Below the pieces are notes generated by a model. It did not search any database and was not told where the DNA came from. It was given only the letters and a program-made list of their open reading frames with translations. From Macquaria australasica (Eukaryota; Chordata; Actinopteri; Centrarchiformes; Percichthyidae): DNA of 64,000 nucleotides. This document shows positions 23,501 to 35,897 of this stretch, piece by piece; positions within the stretch are counted from its first letter, which is position 1, and each line of letters begins with the position of its first letter. The translations under genes and the position numbers were made by a program. Location of the stretch: assembly GCA_005408345.1 (NCBI GenBank), contig SEMN01000496.1, positions 248,001 to 312,000 of the forward strand. Reading direction: 5' to 3'.

Positions 23501-25900
23501 CTATAGCCACCTGCAGTGAACCATTTTTTTGGGTACAGGTTAGCTTTGAAGAGCGATAAAACTCTGCAGTCTCTCCGCCAGTCGTATAGCGCCCATATAC
23601 AGTATACGTGCAGTCTACATCAGTCTCAGGGGAGGTTGTATGTTTACACGGATTCACACCACACTACAATTGGTACAGTGATGAATGTGCCCTCCATGCT
23701 TTGTGTGTGTATGATTGTGTCTGCATGTATGAGTCTGTGTGTAAAAATTAATTTGTGTGTGGGGCGGAGGTTGACAACTGTTGCCATGGGGATAGTTAAT
23801 ACCTCAGCTTTGGGAGATATTCCTCTTGAGTGTTGTTATTCCCAGTTCATGATTGTTGACACCATCTGTCACCATCAGCCGACATGGATCACAGTCTGCT
23901 CTGTAGTTCTTAAATCACCATCACACACACACAGTTGTTTCTCTTTGATTTCCTGAGACACAAGCCAAATGCTCCTTTTCTCATGCAGGTTTTTAAAAAG
24001 AATTCCTGTCATTTGATGTTTAAATTTGTTGTAAAAAGTCATCTGCAAGTTTCCTCAAGAACTTGAATACTTTTGAAAGTTGCTGGAGGAAACAGACTTG
24101 TGGCATATTTACATTATTGCGGAAAAACAGCTTTTACAGGCGCCTCCTTATGTATGTGGTGCGTTTCAACACTGCTTGGACAAAAAACTACTACTACTGT
24201 TTCTGAATTTCCAGAACTGTACAATAACTAGTTAGCCTCATATGGAGACCAGAGAGAAAAAACATATTCGCTTGGCAAAATAACAGCATGCAGATGCAGC
24301 CACCAGGTTTGTTACAAAACACTGTTTGAGCCTCTAAACCTCCACACTGGTGGGTGTCCAAATACAACCAAAGGAACCCAGTCTACCACTGTTTCTAAAG
24401 TTCTGATTATTTACTGTAAAATGCAGTAGATGAATTTTTAGATGTATTTTTATTACATCTAAATTAAATCATAATTCAGAAAAGTTACATTTTGCAGATT
24501 TAAGCAGCAACAAACACCCTTTGAGATTAGTATGTGTACAACAGTAGAGACATGCAGCTTTCTGACAGTTGCTTTACTGTTGAGCTCTAATGAACTGTTA
24601 CTTTTCAGAAACAACAAATGGCAAATACATAACAGTGGAGTTATGGCTTGCTGTTAAAAGTGCTGAAATATAAAAGCACATTGTACAGAGATGTGATTCT
24701 AATAATTAAGACTTCCATAACTGACTGTTCGCTAAAAACTCCATATGTGCTTGAGAGGCATAGTAACAGTTACTAAGACTTAGCAAAAGGTTAATTATTT
24801 CTGAGCACCTCAATCCATAAACACCTCAAAATTGAGGAATCCTTCTCATGTATGAGATTCATATCTTGTAGTTTGTGAGATAGTTGTATTTTTAATAAAA
24901 TTGTCATGAATTAAATCTTTTTTGAAAGTTGGAAGGTCCCATTAGTTCAAAATTCAAACACATACATGTTTTGTGGCACCCTAAAGTGTCTTTCCTCTGG
25001 AGCTGAAAGATTTTTTTTGTGTTGCCACCTTTTGTGTCTTGGTTGATGAATTATTGACCTTTCCTTTCTCCACCGATCTCTCTGCCCTGGATCACACACA
25101 GCAGTAATAACCTGAAGCAACCATATTGCCAAACCCATAAAGGGCAAAAATTGAAAGTAAATGAAAAGAAATAAATAAGAAAAAATTAATTTATAAAAGA
25201 CAGAACGGTAAAACTCCTGTAAGCCAGCAAGATTTTTCATCTGAGGTGCAATCTTCTCAAACTCTAAAGGTTCTATTTTGTGGCTGAATGCAATTTCAGC
25301 CAACCACAGCCATATTATATCCACTGTAATGTTCAAACTAATTGTGATTTAATGGTAATGACCCAACTCTGAGGTCCTGTCTTTTATGGAGCTGACATAC
25401 TGACAAGGTTAAGTACTAAACTGATTCACAGTAGCCATGCTAACTGTAGATAGCAGGCTTTGATTTTTCAGTCGAGGCGAGAGGGGAGACGGACGGGGAG
25501 GCTGCCGCTGTCAAAACCAGCAGCGCTGAGGATATCATGCAGCACAGGGCTGCTCTCGCTGTCATTCCACCCATGGCTGTCTGGACACATCAAGAGAATT
25601 GGGCGCTTGAGCTCTGAAACAAGCCATGACACTTGCCGATCCCCCCACTTACCTCCTGCAAGCATCGAACCGCATCCACTGGATGGCCCAGTACGAGGGA
25701 AATCTTGTTCATGGTGCTGGCTCAGACTTTTCCTGATCTGCTGTAACCCCACAGCTGTCAGCATGTTCAAATGACATGGAAGGGGTCGTTTAAGGACAGT
25801 TGTACCAATTAGGATCTCCCTAAAAATATGGACTTGCACAGGACTGGCTGTATGTCTGCTTTGTTTAGTTTTAAAGCTGTGAAAGGCAACTTCAGCACTG
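23500..25900. other. intergenic, nothing identified
   Basis: No paired transposon ends or recognisable proteins. Open frames at 24947-25336 (minus) and 25460-25839 (both strands) show no domain. Confidence 0.55.
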
Positions 25901-25921
25901 GTGGAAAAACTATAGCCAGTG

Positions 25922-26080
25922 CAGTGGTGGAAGAAGTATTCAAATCCTTTTTGTTAAATAGCAATACCACAGTGCCATAGTACTGTATTCCAAGTAGAAG
26001 TCCTGCATATTTAGGTAAAAGTACATGAGTATTGGCAGCAAAATGTACTTAGGAATAAATAGTAAAAGTATTTATTTTGG
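25922..26080 (+). mobile_element. hAT-like non-autonomous element, left part
   Basis: CAGTGGTGGAAGAAGTATTC, then CAATACCACAGTGC, AAGTAGAAGTCCTGCAT and GCAGCAAAATGTACTTA follow the consensus of a very common fish repeat whose terminus resembles hAT family ends. The right terminus is not visible. Confidence 0.6.
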
Positions 26081-29000
26081 AGATAACATTGTCAGAATAA
26101 GAAGATGAACATCAAATCTGTTACAACTGCGACCCCTGACTCACACTGAACGTGCTACTTCAGATACCCAGTTATTTACTAAACTAAACATTTGGAGGTG
26201 CTTTTTCATGTTTAAGTCAAAAAATATATAGTGTACTGCATATAAAATTCAACATTTGCATCAGCATACTCATGAAGGGGGGACAATGAATCTCTTGCTT
26301 AAAACATTTGACTGTAAGACAAGACAGATGTAAGACAGATAAAACAGTCAAGTCATAAAATCAAGGAAACAGATACCCATACAAAATAAAAACATTTTAA
26401 AGGAAATAAAAGACAGTTCAAAGAAAAATTAAAACTCACATAAAATCAGGAAAGGCTCTCCGATAGAAGTATGTTTTAAGAAGGGACTTGCATCTTCAAG
26501 CTTCTAAAATATGACATGGGAAAATCGTTTCTCATACATGCAACCTATTATGAAGGGTCAGAAGTAGACGTTGCTTTGCTTTTATGAAGTCACGACCTAA
26601 AAAGATTGGAAAACACGGCATTACATCATCAAAACATCCTTTTTTAGTGTCGCATCCTGATTAACTGCCCTGAGTTTGACTCCTGGTGCCCCTGCTGGTG
26701 TAATAACAGCACCATGTGGTAAAACACCAATAATGGAAAAGAAAAGAAAGCTCCAGTCTCCACACCGCAGACTTGGTTAATGACTCAATAATATGGTTTT
26801 CCTCTTCTCATTTCACACATCTGAGCACTCCGCCCACAGATACTGACTGAAATAGCTGCCATCTAATGGTCCTGAGAAAACAAACAACACATCGCATCCT
26901 GTTGTCTTCTGAGAGTAATTTCTCCTCAAACTGCGAGCAGCGAATAAAACCTGGACCCCGTTCCTGCACCACAGGAGGGGCCATTGATACAAAATGAAGT
27001 CATATTTATCATTTCAAATGAATAATCAAGTATCAGTGGCACTGTGGGGAGGATTAAAGATGTCCATTTATGTTTATTCTTCATGCATATAATCCCAATA
27101 AAGTCTATTCATACTGCTGCTTTGGATACTGTTAACTGTAATGATGCAGGACCTGTTGACTGATCACATAATTTTGGCACTGTCTCAACAAAAACTGAAC
27201 ACTATGAGCTTTATAAATTAAGTATTTATTGCAAGCTTTTTAAGTACACAAGTGCACAGGTTTTTATGATACTGCGTCCATCCCATGTATATTCAAAACC
27301 TCATTTAGTTTTTCTCCAACTAATGGCGATGCAGGGAAATCTATCAGCTCCAGCTCCAAATACCAAAACCTGATAACAGCAGTGAAGCAGCCACAGCTGT
27401 CACGCTTGAAACCAGTTGTGTGTGAAATTGTGTTTGAAAGATAATCCATTATTTTAATCTGCTTGGAGTGATAGATTGGCAGGATTCACCACAGCTTCAT
27501 GTCAAAGAAAAACGGTGAGTTTCATACTGTGTGGCAAACCTCCGCTCTCGTATAATAAATACAAGGAATTAATTGCAGCGGCTGTTTATTTATATTGTCT
27601 CACAAAGTAAACCAAATGTGAAGTCAAATTTCTGCATGACGTGCATGATGCTAGTCTACCTTTGTTGTACATGTTTACACTAAACTGCTGATCATTTCTT
27701 GCATAAACAAACTATAAAATATTTGCAAATGCCGTTTTCCCAAATGTCGTCTTTAGCCATGCTAGCAGTGTGGGCCTAGGGTTATTAAGGTTGGTCAGTC
27801 GGTCCACCACTGTGGTCCAGACTAAAATATCTCAATATATCACTGGATGGATTGGCGCAAAAACTTGCAGACATTTGTTTCTCAGGCGATGAATCCTAAC
27901 GACGTTGGTGATCTCCTGACTTTTCCTCAAGCGCCATCATCAGGTCAAAATATTAATTTCTCCAAAACTTTGGTTTATGACCAAATACCTGCTAATGACA
28001 TTCCCATCAGCCTCAGCTGTACTTTGGATTTAGTGCTAACAAGCAAATGTTAGCATGGTAACACACTAAGCACCACTGTGCCTTATTGCATTTCCATAGA
28101 GCAGCTAGCATGGCTGTAGACATTTGTTGTCCCATAACATTTTATTCATGAGAACACTATTTAGACTAGTTGTACTGGACATGTGCAAAAATAAACCAAA
28201 GTCCCCCACCCGCACACACTCTGATCTTCTGGGGATTCAGTGTGTAAACCTTCACTCTCATTTCAGACAGAATGAAGACCAGGATGTGAAACGATTCTGG
28301 CCACCAGCAGAACGCATCTGCAGCTGCTGCGTGAGCAGATGGAAACTTGAGGCCCTGCCACGGACTGCCTGACATTTAACATCTGCCACGACGCTGTAAG
28401 GCACTTGTTGGTGACAAATGGTCCTTTAATTGATACACACAGCATTTTTTGTATTATCTTGCCATGGGACAAAACTCCAAATAACGAGGTTGATGAGAGA
28501 GGACTGAATCAGACAGTGAAACTATAAAACGAAAACAAGGAGCTAAAAGAGTCTAAAAAAGCTCCATAAAGCTGCAGAGCTGGTGTCATCTTTGTGGTTT
28601 CATCACTACAAGCGAGCCTTTCACATTACACATGGTCATTTGATTCATTAATATAAATACAATTTTTGATTAATGGAGCTTTAAAAGATACCATCAGAGT
28701 TGTTGCAGCAACATGAAATGTCTATGAAATGAGAATTTTGTTGTTTTTGTTGTTACTGTTAATCTATTTAAATGTGAAGATCAAGAACAGGCAAAGAACT
28801 ACAAAAAATGTTATACAAAGGTTATACAAAAAGTTGGGTTTAGTAATGGTTGTATCAAACTATGATAAAAGGAAGTTAAATATGCGTTGTCACACACATT
28901 CTACCTTCAGGGGAAACAAATGAGTCGCTGCAGCATCAGGAACATTTTTAAAGGCATTTATTGATGAAATACACACTTAGGTTTTGACAAAAGCTTCTGT

Positions 29001-32000
29001 AGTTTTGTACGTAAGAAATTCCAGCCCCATTCTACACCCAAAATTCCTTGAATTATGTGGCAATGGGAACTAGTTCATCACATGTGTAATAAATAACAAT
29101 AATACAAAAGGAGGCAAGGAAAAGGACACCTGAATAAGTGCCTGTGTTAACCTGAAAATTAAAAAAAAACAACAAAGTCTGAGAAAATTGTCACAGGAAA
29201 AAAGGCGAGGAAAGAAAAGAGAGACTAAAATAAAATCCAGTCGTTTTGTATTTCGGGTGCATTAGTGTATGTTCTGAGATTTCCTGGTCACCCTCAGGAC
29301 CAGAAGGCATTTAGTGACCTGAGGAACTGACTGGAAAAATGAAAAAGAGTAAAAAATAAAACATTGGAGTCTACGCAGAAACCTGGGATCATCTGAGAAC
29401 TGTATATTGCACATTTTCCTTGCAAATACAATAACCACATTGCCAGATTCACACAATTTAGTTTTTTTGCTCTTTTTTTTTTTTTTTTAGCTTGACCTAA
29501 AAAAGAAGACACCTATGTGTTTGTTACACACAGACAGAGCATTAAGTAGACATTAACACACTTGGAATAATGCAAAAAAAGGGAATTCAATTGCAAATTC
29601 ATAATTTAAGCCATTTTATGCATGACTTCATTATAGGTTTCACAGAAAGAGAGCAATACAAATTTGTGAGGAAAAATCTCTTTTCAAAAATTCCTTAACC
29701 AAGAAACTACTGCAGAAGTCAGTATAAATAAATAACAATAATAAAAAAAACTGGACAGATTTATTGATGACATCTGCTATGGCTCATGGGGGCCACTGTG
29801 AGGTTTGGTAGCTGCTGACCGATTTCCCAATTTGTTTGAGACTGCTGGTTTCAGTAATTCCCAATCTAGCACTCGTACACAAAAGCCAAGGGGAGTCATT
29901 TTCAGCTACTGGGTCTTTGAAAAAGGACTTTGCTGATCTAACCACCAGTGAACAATCTCTAAACGCAACAGTCACGATCCTGAAGTCATTTGCTCTTCAA
30001 ACTGCACCACCTATCAGTGCACTTGAGCGTGGCGCTTTCCAGAGCGGAGCAGCCTTTTAGAGCAGGCATCAGCTGCAGCAGTGCAGTGCCACCCGGGCCA
30101 GACGATATATATTTTGTGGAGTGTGTTTTAGTCCGTGTAGCCATCTGAGAGACCCTCGAGGTCTCCCTCTCTCAAACAGAGCCTGCCTATGAGATTACTG
30201 AGCTTTACAGACGACTCAGAAATGAGGGAGAAATAGTGAGCTGGGCAACAAAGAAATCTATCACACTCCCAGAGTGGACACTTATTACAGTGGAGAGAAC
30301 ATAGAAGAGCCATTTTAAGTTGCCAGGAATGATTCTGCTGCCAACAAGCTTGAAATGAATGTTGCTGCCTTTAGAGAACAAGCTTCTTAGACGTCTCAGT
30401 TTAGAAACTGTGGACAAAGAAGCCCAAATAAATAGTTTACTCCTCTTCACATCATAGTGGTAACGTATTCTACGATCTGCAGGTACCGTCAGTCCACGTG
30501 AAGCTGCGGAAACCACCTCGAATCGAAATTTCATGCAGCTCACCCGCAGATCCTAGCAGGAGACAACAAGCAGGCCGACAGGTGTTCCAAGACCTTTCGG
30601 AGCTGGTACCGACCCCTATCTGCGGCGAGGCAGAGGCGAGCCTACTGTAAGCCTCTTAGCTTGGCTGTCAAGCATAGCGGCACTGATGTCTCAATGTTGG
30701 TGCCGATAAAAAGCATGAACATCGATCCACTCCGGTGCACAGGAGGTGGAAGGTGCAGCCAGCAGTATTCACTCACACACACACTCTCTCACACTCTGGT
30801 GCCGAGAAGGTCAAATTTCCCAAGAGCTCGAGAGAACTTTGGAAATATTGAAACAAAATCAACTGTGCGATTGTTTTTTTTTAAATTTAAGTTATGGATG
30901 TTCTGCACTTGCAGAGCCAACTATCTGTCAGAGACTGAGTCTCAATCTGACTCTGAGGAGGCACAAACATCTCACCAGAGAAGCCTATAATAAGTGTGAG
31001 TTTCTCTTTGAGGCAGGAAATTGCAACTAGTACACCCAGTTTCTCACCAGTTCTTTTTTAGTTTTCACAGCATCATCTCCATCAGTCTGTGACTTTAAAT
31101 TAAAATTCCCTCTATTTGCTTTCCAGAGCAAGTGGGTAAACCAAACCCTACAAACCAATGAAAAGGTGGGGGGAAAAAACAGCACCTTCTTTATCTGCAG
31201 TGAGACAGCTCTGATGAGAGAAGACACCCAAGGACTCGAGCACGTACAGTGCAAAGACGACGTGTGAAAAAAGGCGGCAGGAGAACTTCACAAAACACAG
31301 TGCTTTTCTGTCTCTGACTCAATTTTTCTTGAAGTCTAAAGTTTGAGACAAGGAGTCGTTAGCACCATAGAGAGCACCAGCGGCAGAGACAAGACAATTT
31401 CTGACCGTCACTGTGGCAGCCCCACCCTTTCCACCAGGTTCCCCATCCGTCACACAGATCACAGGGTTCTTGGAACAATACTCAGAAAATACACAAAGTG
31501 AAAGGCTTTGTTCACACCGCAGCCTTGTGTGTTGAAATCCAAACTTTCTCACATCAGACTTTTGTGTATATTTGTGTCTGCTGTGTGATCTGTGTGTCTG
31601 TGTGTGACCATGATCAGTTGATGATTTCTAGATTTAAATCTTGTGGGCACATTTTCACTTTTGCAACTGTTTTGTCACCATCACCATGTAAGGAAAATAT
31701 TTATACTTTTTTTGTCATCCGGCCTTTTTATTGGATTTCTTTTTGTGTGCGTGTGGATTTCTTTTAGTTTTCTTGTTCTAAGACCTGGAATCTATGCACG
31801 AGACAAACACAAACAGGCTATCTGGTCTTCTTTCCACTGTTGTGTTGTGTGATGCTGTTATGACGTGACACGACTGAAAAACGACTGGAAAAACCTGCGT
31901 AGGTGAGGTCGAGATCTGAATTAAGAAAAAAAAAATCTGATGAGTTTCCTGAAAACAGAAATTGTAACACAAAAGGTGCAGTGTGAACACGACCACATGA

Positions 32001-34700
32001 AACAAAATGGGGAAAAAATGAACACACATTTAGATGTAACCTTTGTTTCAATTACAGTCCTTTTTAAACAGTACGAAGCAGTGTATGCAGTGTTCTTCAT
32101 AATACAGAAATGTATGTGTTGATAATATTGTTTTCTGCTTGTAGTCATCATTATAGTAGCACCTTGTTGGGGGGGGGGTTACAGCTTAATCACCTGAGCC
32201 ATGAGGTGACAACACTTTAAATATGACGAGGACTCTGGTTGGGTGAAGTGAAGATCAAAGACTGAAGTCACAGAGAGCTGAATGGCAAAATAACTAACAT
32301 TGGGGATGCCTGATACCAGGGTCAAACAGCACTGTCCCTGCATAAAACCAGATCACTGTGACGTCGACCTCAGAGTGTCTTTGGACGAAATGTACTTGAC
32401 ATTGGCCTTATTTCTATGAAATAGCATGTGTATGAGCCTTTAAAACACCAAGTCTGCACTTACAAAGACATAACAGCGCACATTATTACATTATTTTTGT
32501 GAGGATTTTCAACAAGTTCTAACACAATACTCTTCCAGGAGCTGACAAGCTGGTAATGCTCATTGTTTTGGGGTTTTAATAATTTATAAGAGTAGATTTT
32601 AAGAAAAAAGATCAGCTTAATTTTTTCCTTTTTTTTTTTTTTTTAAATTTCTGATTTAGTTTCTACTCATCAAAACGTTGTTTGCTATTGCAAGAGTTCA
32701 CAGTTCATGTTCAGAGTGTTTACAGAAATAAAAGGGAAGATAAAAATGGAGAGAAAACTTGAAGTAATTTAAAAATAAATGGCAAAAAATGCAAATGCTT
32801 GCGCTGCAAATTATATTTTTATAATCAGACTTTCATCTAGACCTGCAAGCAGGTATTCCAGGGTCCAAGAACCCGGAGCAACCAAACGTGCACCGACTCC
32901 AGGCAAACAGCCGCTTTAACCTTCTCCTTTTAAATGCATACTTTGCATGATCTTAAATACCGAAATGGGTACAAAAAAACCCCAAAACAATGAACACTTT
33001 AAATAGGCTACTGGATAAAGGGCCTTGAAACATAAAGTTACCATAAGAAATGAACTGAAACACGTGAAGAGGATATCAAAGACTGCAGGAGGAGTTTTGG
33101 TTGAGCTGGTTAGGTACAGACCTGTAGGCTATAAAAACGTTCATTTAATACACGCGTCATAGGTCCTTTTGTGGCAGGGTTCCTATACATTTATCCATTT
33201 CCAAATTCCAAATTCTCCAATCTTGGATTTAAAGATTATGACAGATATACAATGGTGGATGAGCTTACTGACTTTGCCTGAAGATCACTATACAAAACTG
33301 CAAATACCACGATACTGGGAATGATGAGAGGATTTCCAACATACTGTATGTATGTGTATCACAAGTTTTTTTTCATACCTTCCAGGCTTGTTATACAATT
33401 TCACAAGTTTGGAAATTAATATATTTTTCCAGACTTTTGGAACCTAAATGATGAATAGGAACCCTGCATGTGAACATACAGACAAAACAGCTTGTTGTGG
33501 GCAGATACAATGCAAAGGGTTAATAGTTGTTTAATTACTGACGAGACAGGTCAGTGAGGTAACACTACTTGGAGGTCTGACACGGTGTTTAGAGATCCAG
33601 TTGTGGTAACGTTAAAGACAGTTTAGCAGTTTGCTTTGAAAGTTGTGAGTTAAGACATTTTGTAGTTATACAGAACGTTGGTTTGCTGTGTCACAAAGTT
33701 ACTGTAAGAACAGCAAGTTCCTGAGGAACAATCCTCCTCAGGATTAGAAACATACATTTATAAGCACCAAAAATGACCAAACAGTAGTCATTTTATCCAG
33801 AATTTCATTATCAAAATGTTCAAAAAACCTCAGTACCTGCGTGAAACCTGAATTTGAGAGTCATTTCTCAAATAACTCGTCAAAAAGACAGAATTTGTGT
33901 CTTGCGAAGTCAACAATATTGAACACTGTCTGTACTGCAAAAAATTCAAGTTTTATACTAATTTTGTGACAAAAACAAATATCCACTTGACTTTCAGAAA
34001 GGTTCTTAAAATGATTTTCTTCAACACTGTGCAACTTTGCCACTCCACTTGGCAGTGAGAAGTAACTGAAAAATACCCCATTAACACAACGTCACATCAG
34101 TAATCTGCAGACTCATGCTTGCCAAACCGGCCCGTCTATGGTGCTTCACACTGGTAAACTGCAAGCTTTCTCTTCAGACTTCCTCAGACACTTTCATATT
34201 TTGCTGTTAAATTACAAATGTCAATTCACTTCCTGTGGGCGGGGAAATGTCCATACGTTAACTCCAGAACTAAATTTGGGCAAATAGGATAAGATGCTCT
34301 ACTCTGTTCCACTGTTAAGAGAAGTGAGACTGGTGTGTTACAAAAACCATTGCTATTGCAGCTTTGAGAGAGTTTTGCAGTAAAGGGTGGTATAAGGGTG
34401 CATGGTGCCGACAACATCTGCTGCTAGCGGCCCAACCCAGAAGCTGTAAACATGTGGGTGTTTCGGTATTTGCCTGCCTGGTGCTGCTGAAAGATGGCAG
34501 AAACACAAGGATGGATATTAAGTACTGCATGGTGCGAAAACTTTGAGATTAGAATCAATAAAAATGAACAAGTTCTCTGCCCAAAATATTGCATTTTATG
34601 TCTTGCAGGCATTTTTGAACAGGAGTATTTTGTGTAGCATTATTGTTAAGACAGAAATAGTTTATAATGATGTCCAAAAAAAAAAAAAAAAAAAAACACA
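26080..34700. other. pcgf3 3' flank and possible distal 3' UTR
   Basis: No second gene is recognised. Two open frames, 29836-30060 (plus) and 30205-30543 (minus), lie in sequence that looks more complex and less AT-rich than its surroundings (about 29.8-30.7 kb), without recognisable homology. A G10 run lies near 32168-32178 and T-runs near 32629-32644. Confidence 0.45.
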
Positions 34701-34760
34701 CCACCACCAAAACAAACGAAAAAAAGACGATAGCTGTATTCCATGGAAGGCAGGTGAGAT

Positions 34761-34793
34761 GGTGGGGGTGGGGATGGGTGGGGATGGGTGGGG
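34761..34793 (+). repeat. G-rich tandem repeat with G-quadruplex potential
   Basis: Two copies of GGGATGGGTG plus flanking G-runs give six runs of at least three G in 33 bases. On the pcgf3 sense strand this is C-rich, about 1.06 kb after the stop codon. Confidence 0.8.
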
Positions 34794-34899
34794 TAGTTTT
34801 GAAGCTTCTTATCTGCCCTAAGGTTTTGTAATGCCATGAGAGCAATGTAACATACTTAGACCCCACATACACAAATGGCAGAGGATTTGATATATTTGT

Positions 34900-35849
34900 T
34901 TTGTGTCGTTCTCAGACAACATAAAGATGCATTTATATATTTTGATACTGATAATGAGTCTGTCTTTAAAAATCCTAATTTATCACCTCCGGACACTTAC
35001 CGCCCCAAAATATAGATAGCATTTCTGGGATCCACTCTTTTGTTTTTTGTTTTTTTAACAGTCTAAAGTCTCTCTTACTCTCTTCAATCTCTCTCTGTAA
35101 TGACATTTTATGTACAATATTGGTATATAGAACATAAATTACTACACAAAACATTTTAGCCTATTCACAATTGACAATCATCAAGAACCCAATAGCAAAT
35201 TAGACAAAGCCAACAAAATGGAAATTAAAAAAAAAAAGATTCAGAGACAATTTACTTGATAAACAGCTTAAAATTGATGCCTGTTATAACTTTTTCCATA
35301 TACTTTCTGTGCTCCCAAGATGTGTCGAGTGTATTGTGAAAAAAAGGAAAAGAAAACAACACCTTTATAAAAAAACTTCCTCTCCACTTTAGTCATCATC
35401 TCAGGAGGAGGAAATCCGCATGAAGCTCAAAAAAGACGGTCACGTGATTCCCGACATCTTGTGTGTAAACAGAGCACCAGTAGTGTCTTGGTTCCATGTG
35501 TCTCTTCTGTACAAAAGTATAAATATATGCTTTCTCTCCATTAGTTTTTTTTTTTTTTTGTTCTTTTGTTTTTTTGTTCACATATCTAGGATGTAGCGGA
35601 CAAAAAATGGTTGTTTTAGTTCCTAAAAACACACCAGTGTTGCAGTATCTGTGCTGGAGGTTGCCAGTTTTTGTAGTATTTGCCCCCCCCTTTAGATCCC
35701 GATCTGCTGGCTTGTGTTGACTTTTACCGTCGGGTGTTTTGCTTGGTGTTGGTTGATCGTCTTTGCATAAATTAAAAGGTTTCGGCACAGTCCGCAGCCA
35801 CTGGGCCCAAAAAGCAAAACAAAAAAAACAACCGTTGTGTCTGTTTTAG
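34900..35849 (-). other. pcgf3: proximal 3' UTR of pcgf3 (end not determined)
   Basis: The minus-strand sequence after the stop is AT-rich with several T-runs and shows no further coding frame of recognisable homology. I see no unambiguous AATAAA on the minus strand in the first 3 kb. ATTAAA variants occur near 33.5 kb and 32.6 kb, and AATAAA forms near 31.73 kb, 29.76 kb and 28.96 kb. The transcript end is therefore undecided and the left limit given is arbitrary. Confidence 0.5.
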
Positions 35850-35897
35850 CTACAGCAGATCCATCTTGGGTCTGTAATGGAGCAGGAGGGGGGATTT
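35850..35897 (-). CDS. pcgf3: pcgf3 last coding exon (residues 227-241 and stop)
   Basis: Acceptor TCCCTCCAG (ending at 35898). The exon encodes KSPLLLHYRPKMDLL and TAG at 35852-35850. The HYRPKMDLL tail is the PCGF3 C-terminus; mammals have KAPLLLHYRPKMDLL as I recall. The 3' UTR follows directly. Confidence 0.95.
   Translation of the reverse strand, partial: KSPLLLHYRPKMDLL

Noticed and set aside
35396..35788. 130-codon minus-strand frame just after the pcgf3 stop
   Set aside because: It is in the 3' UTR, is Lys/Thr-rich from A/T-runs, and does not match any PCGF extension.
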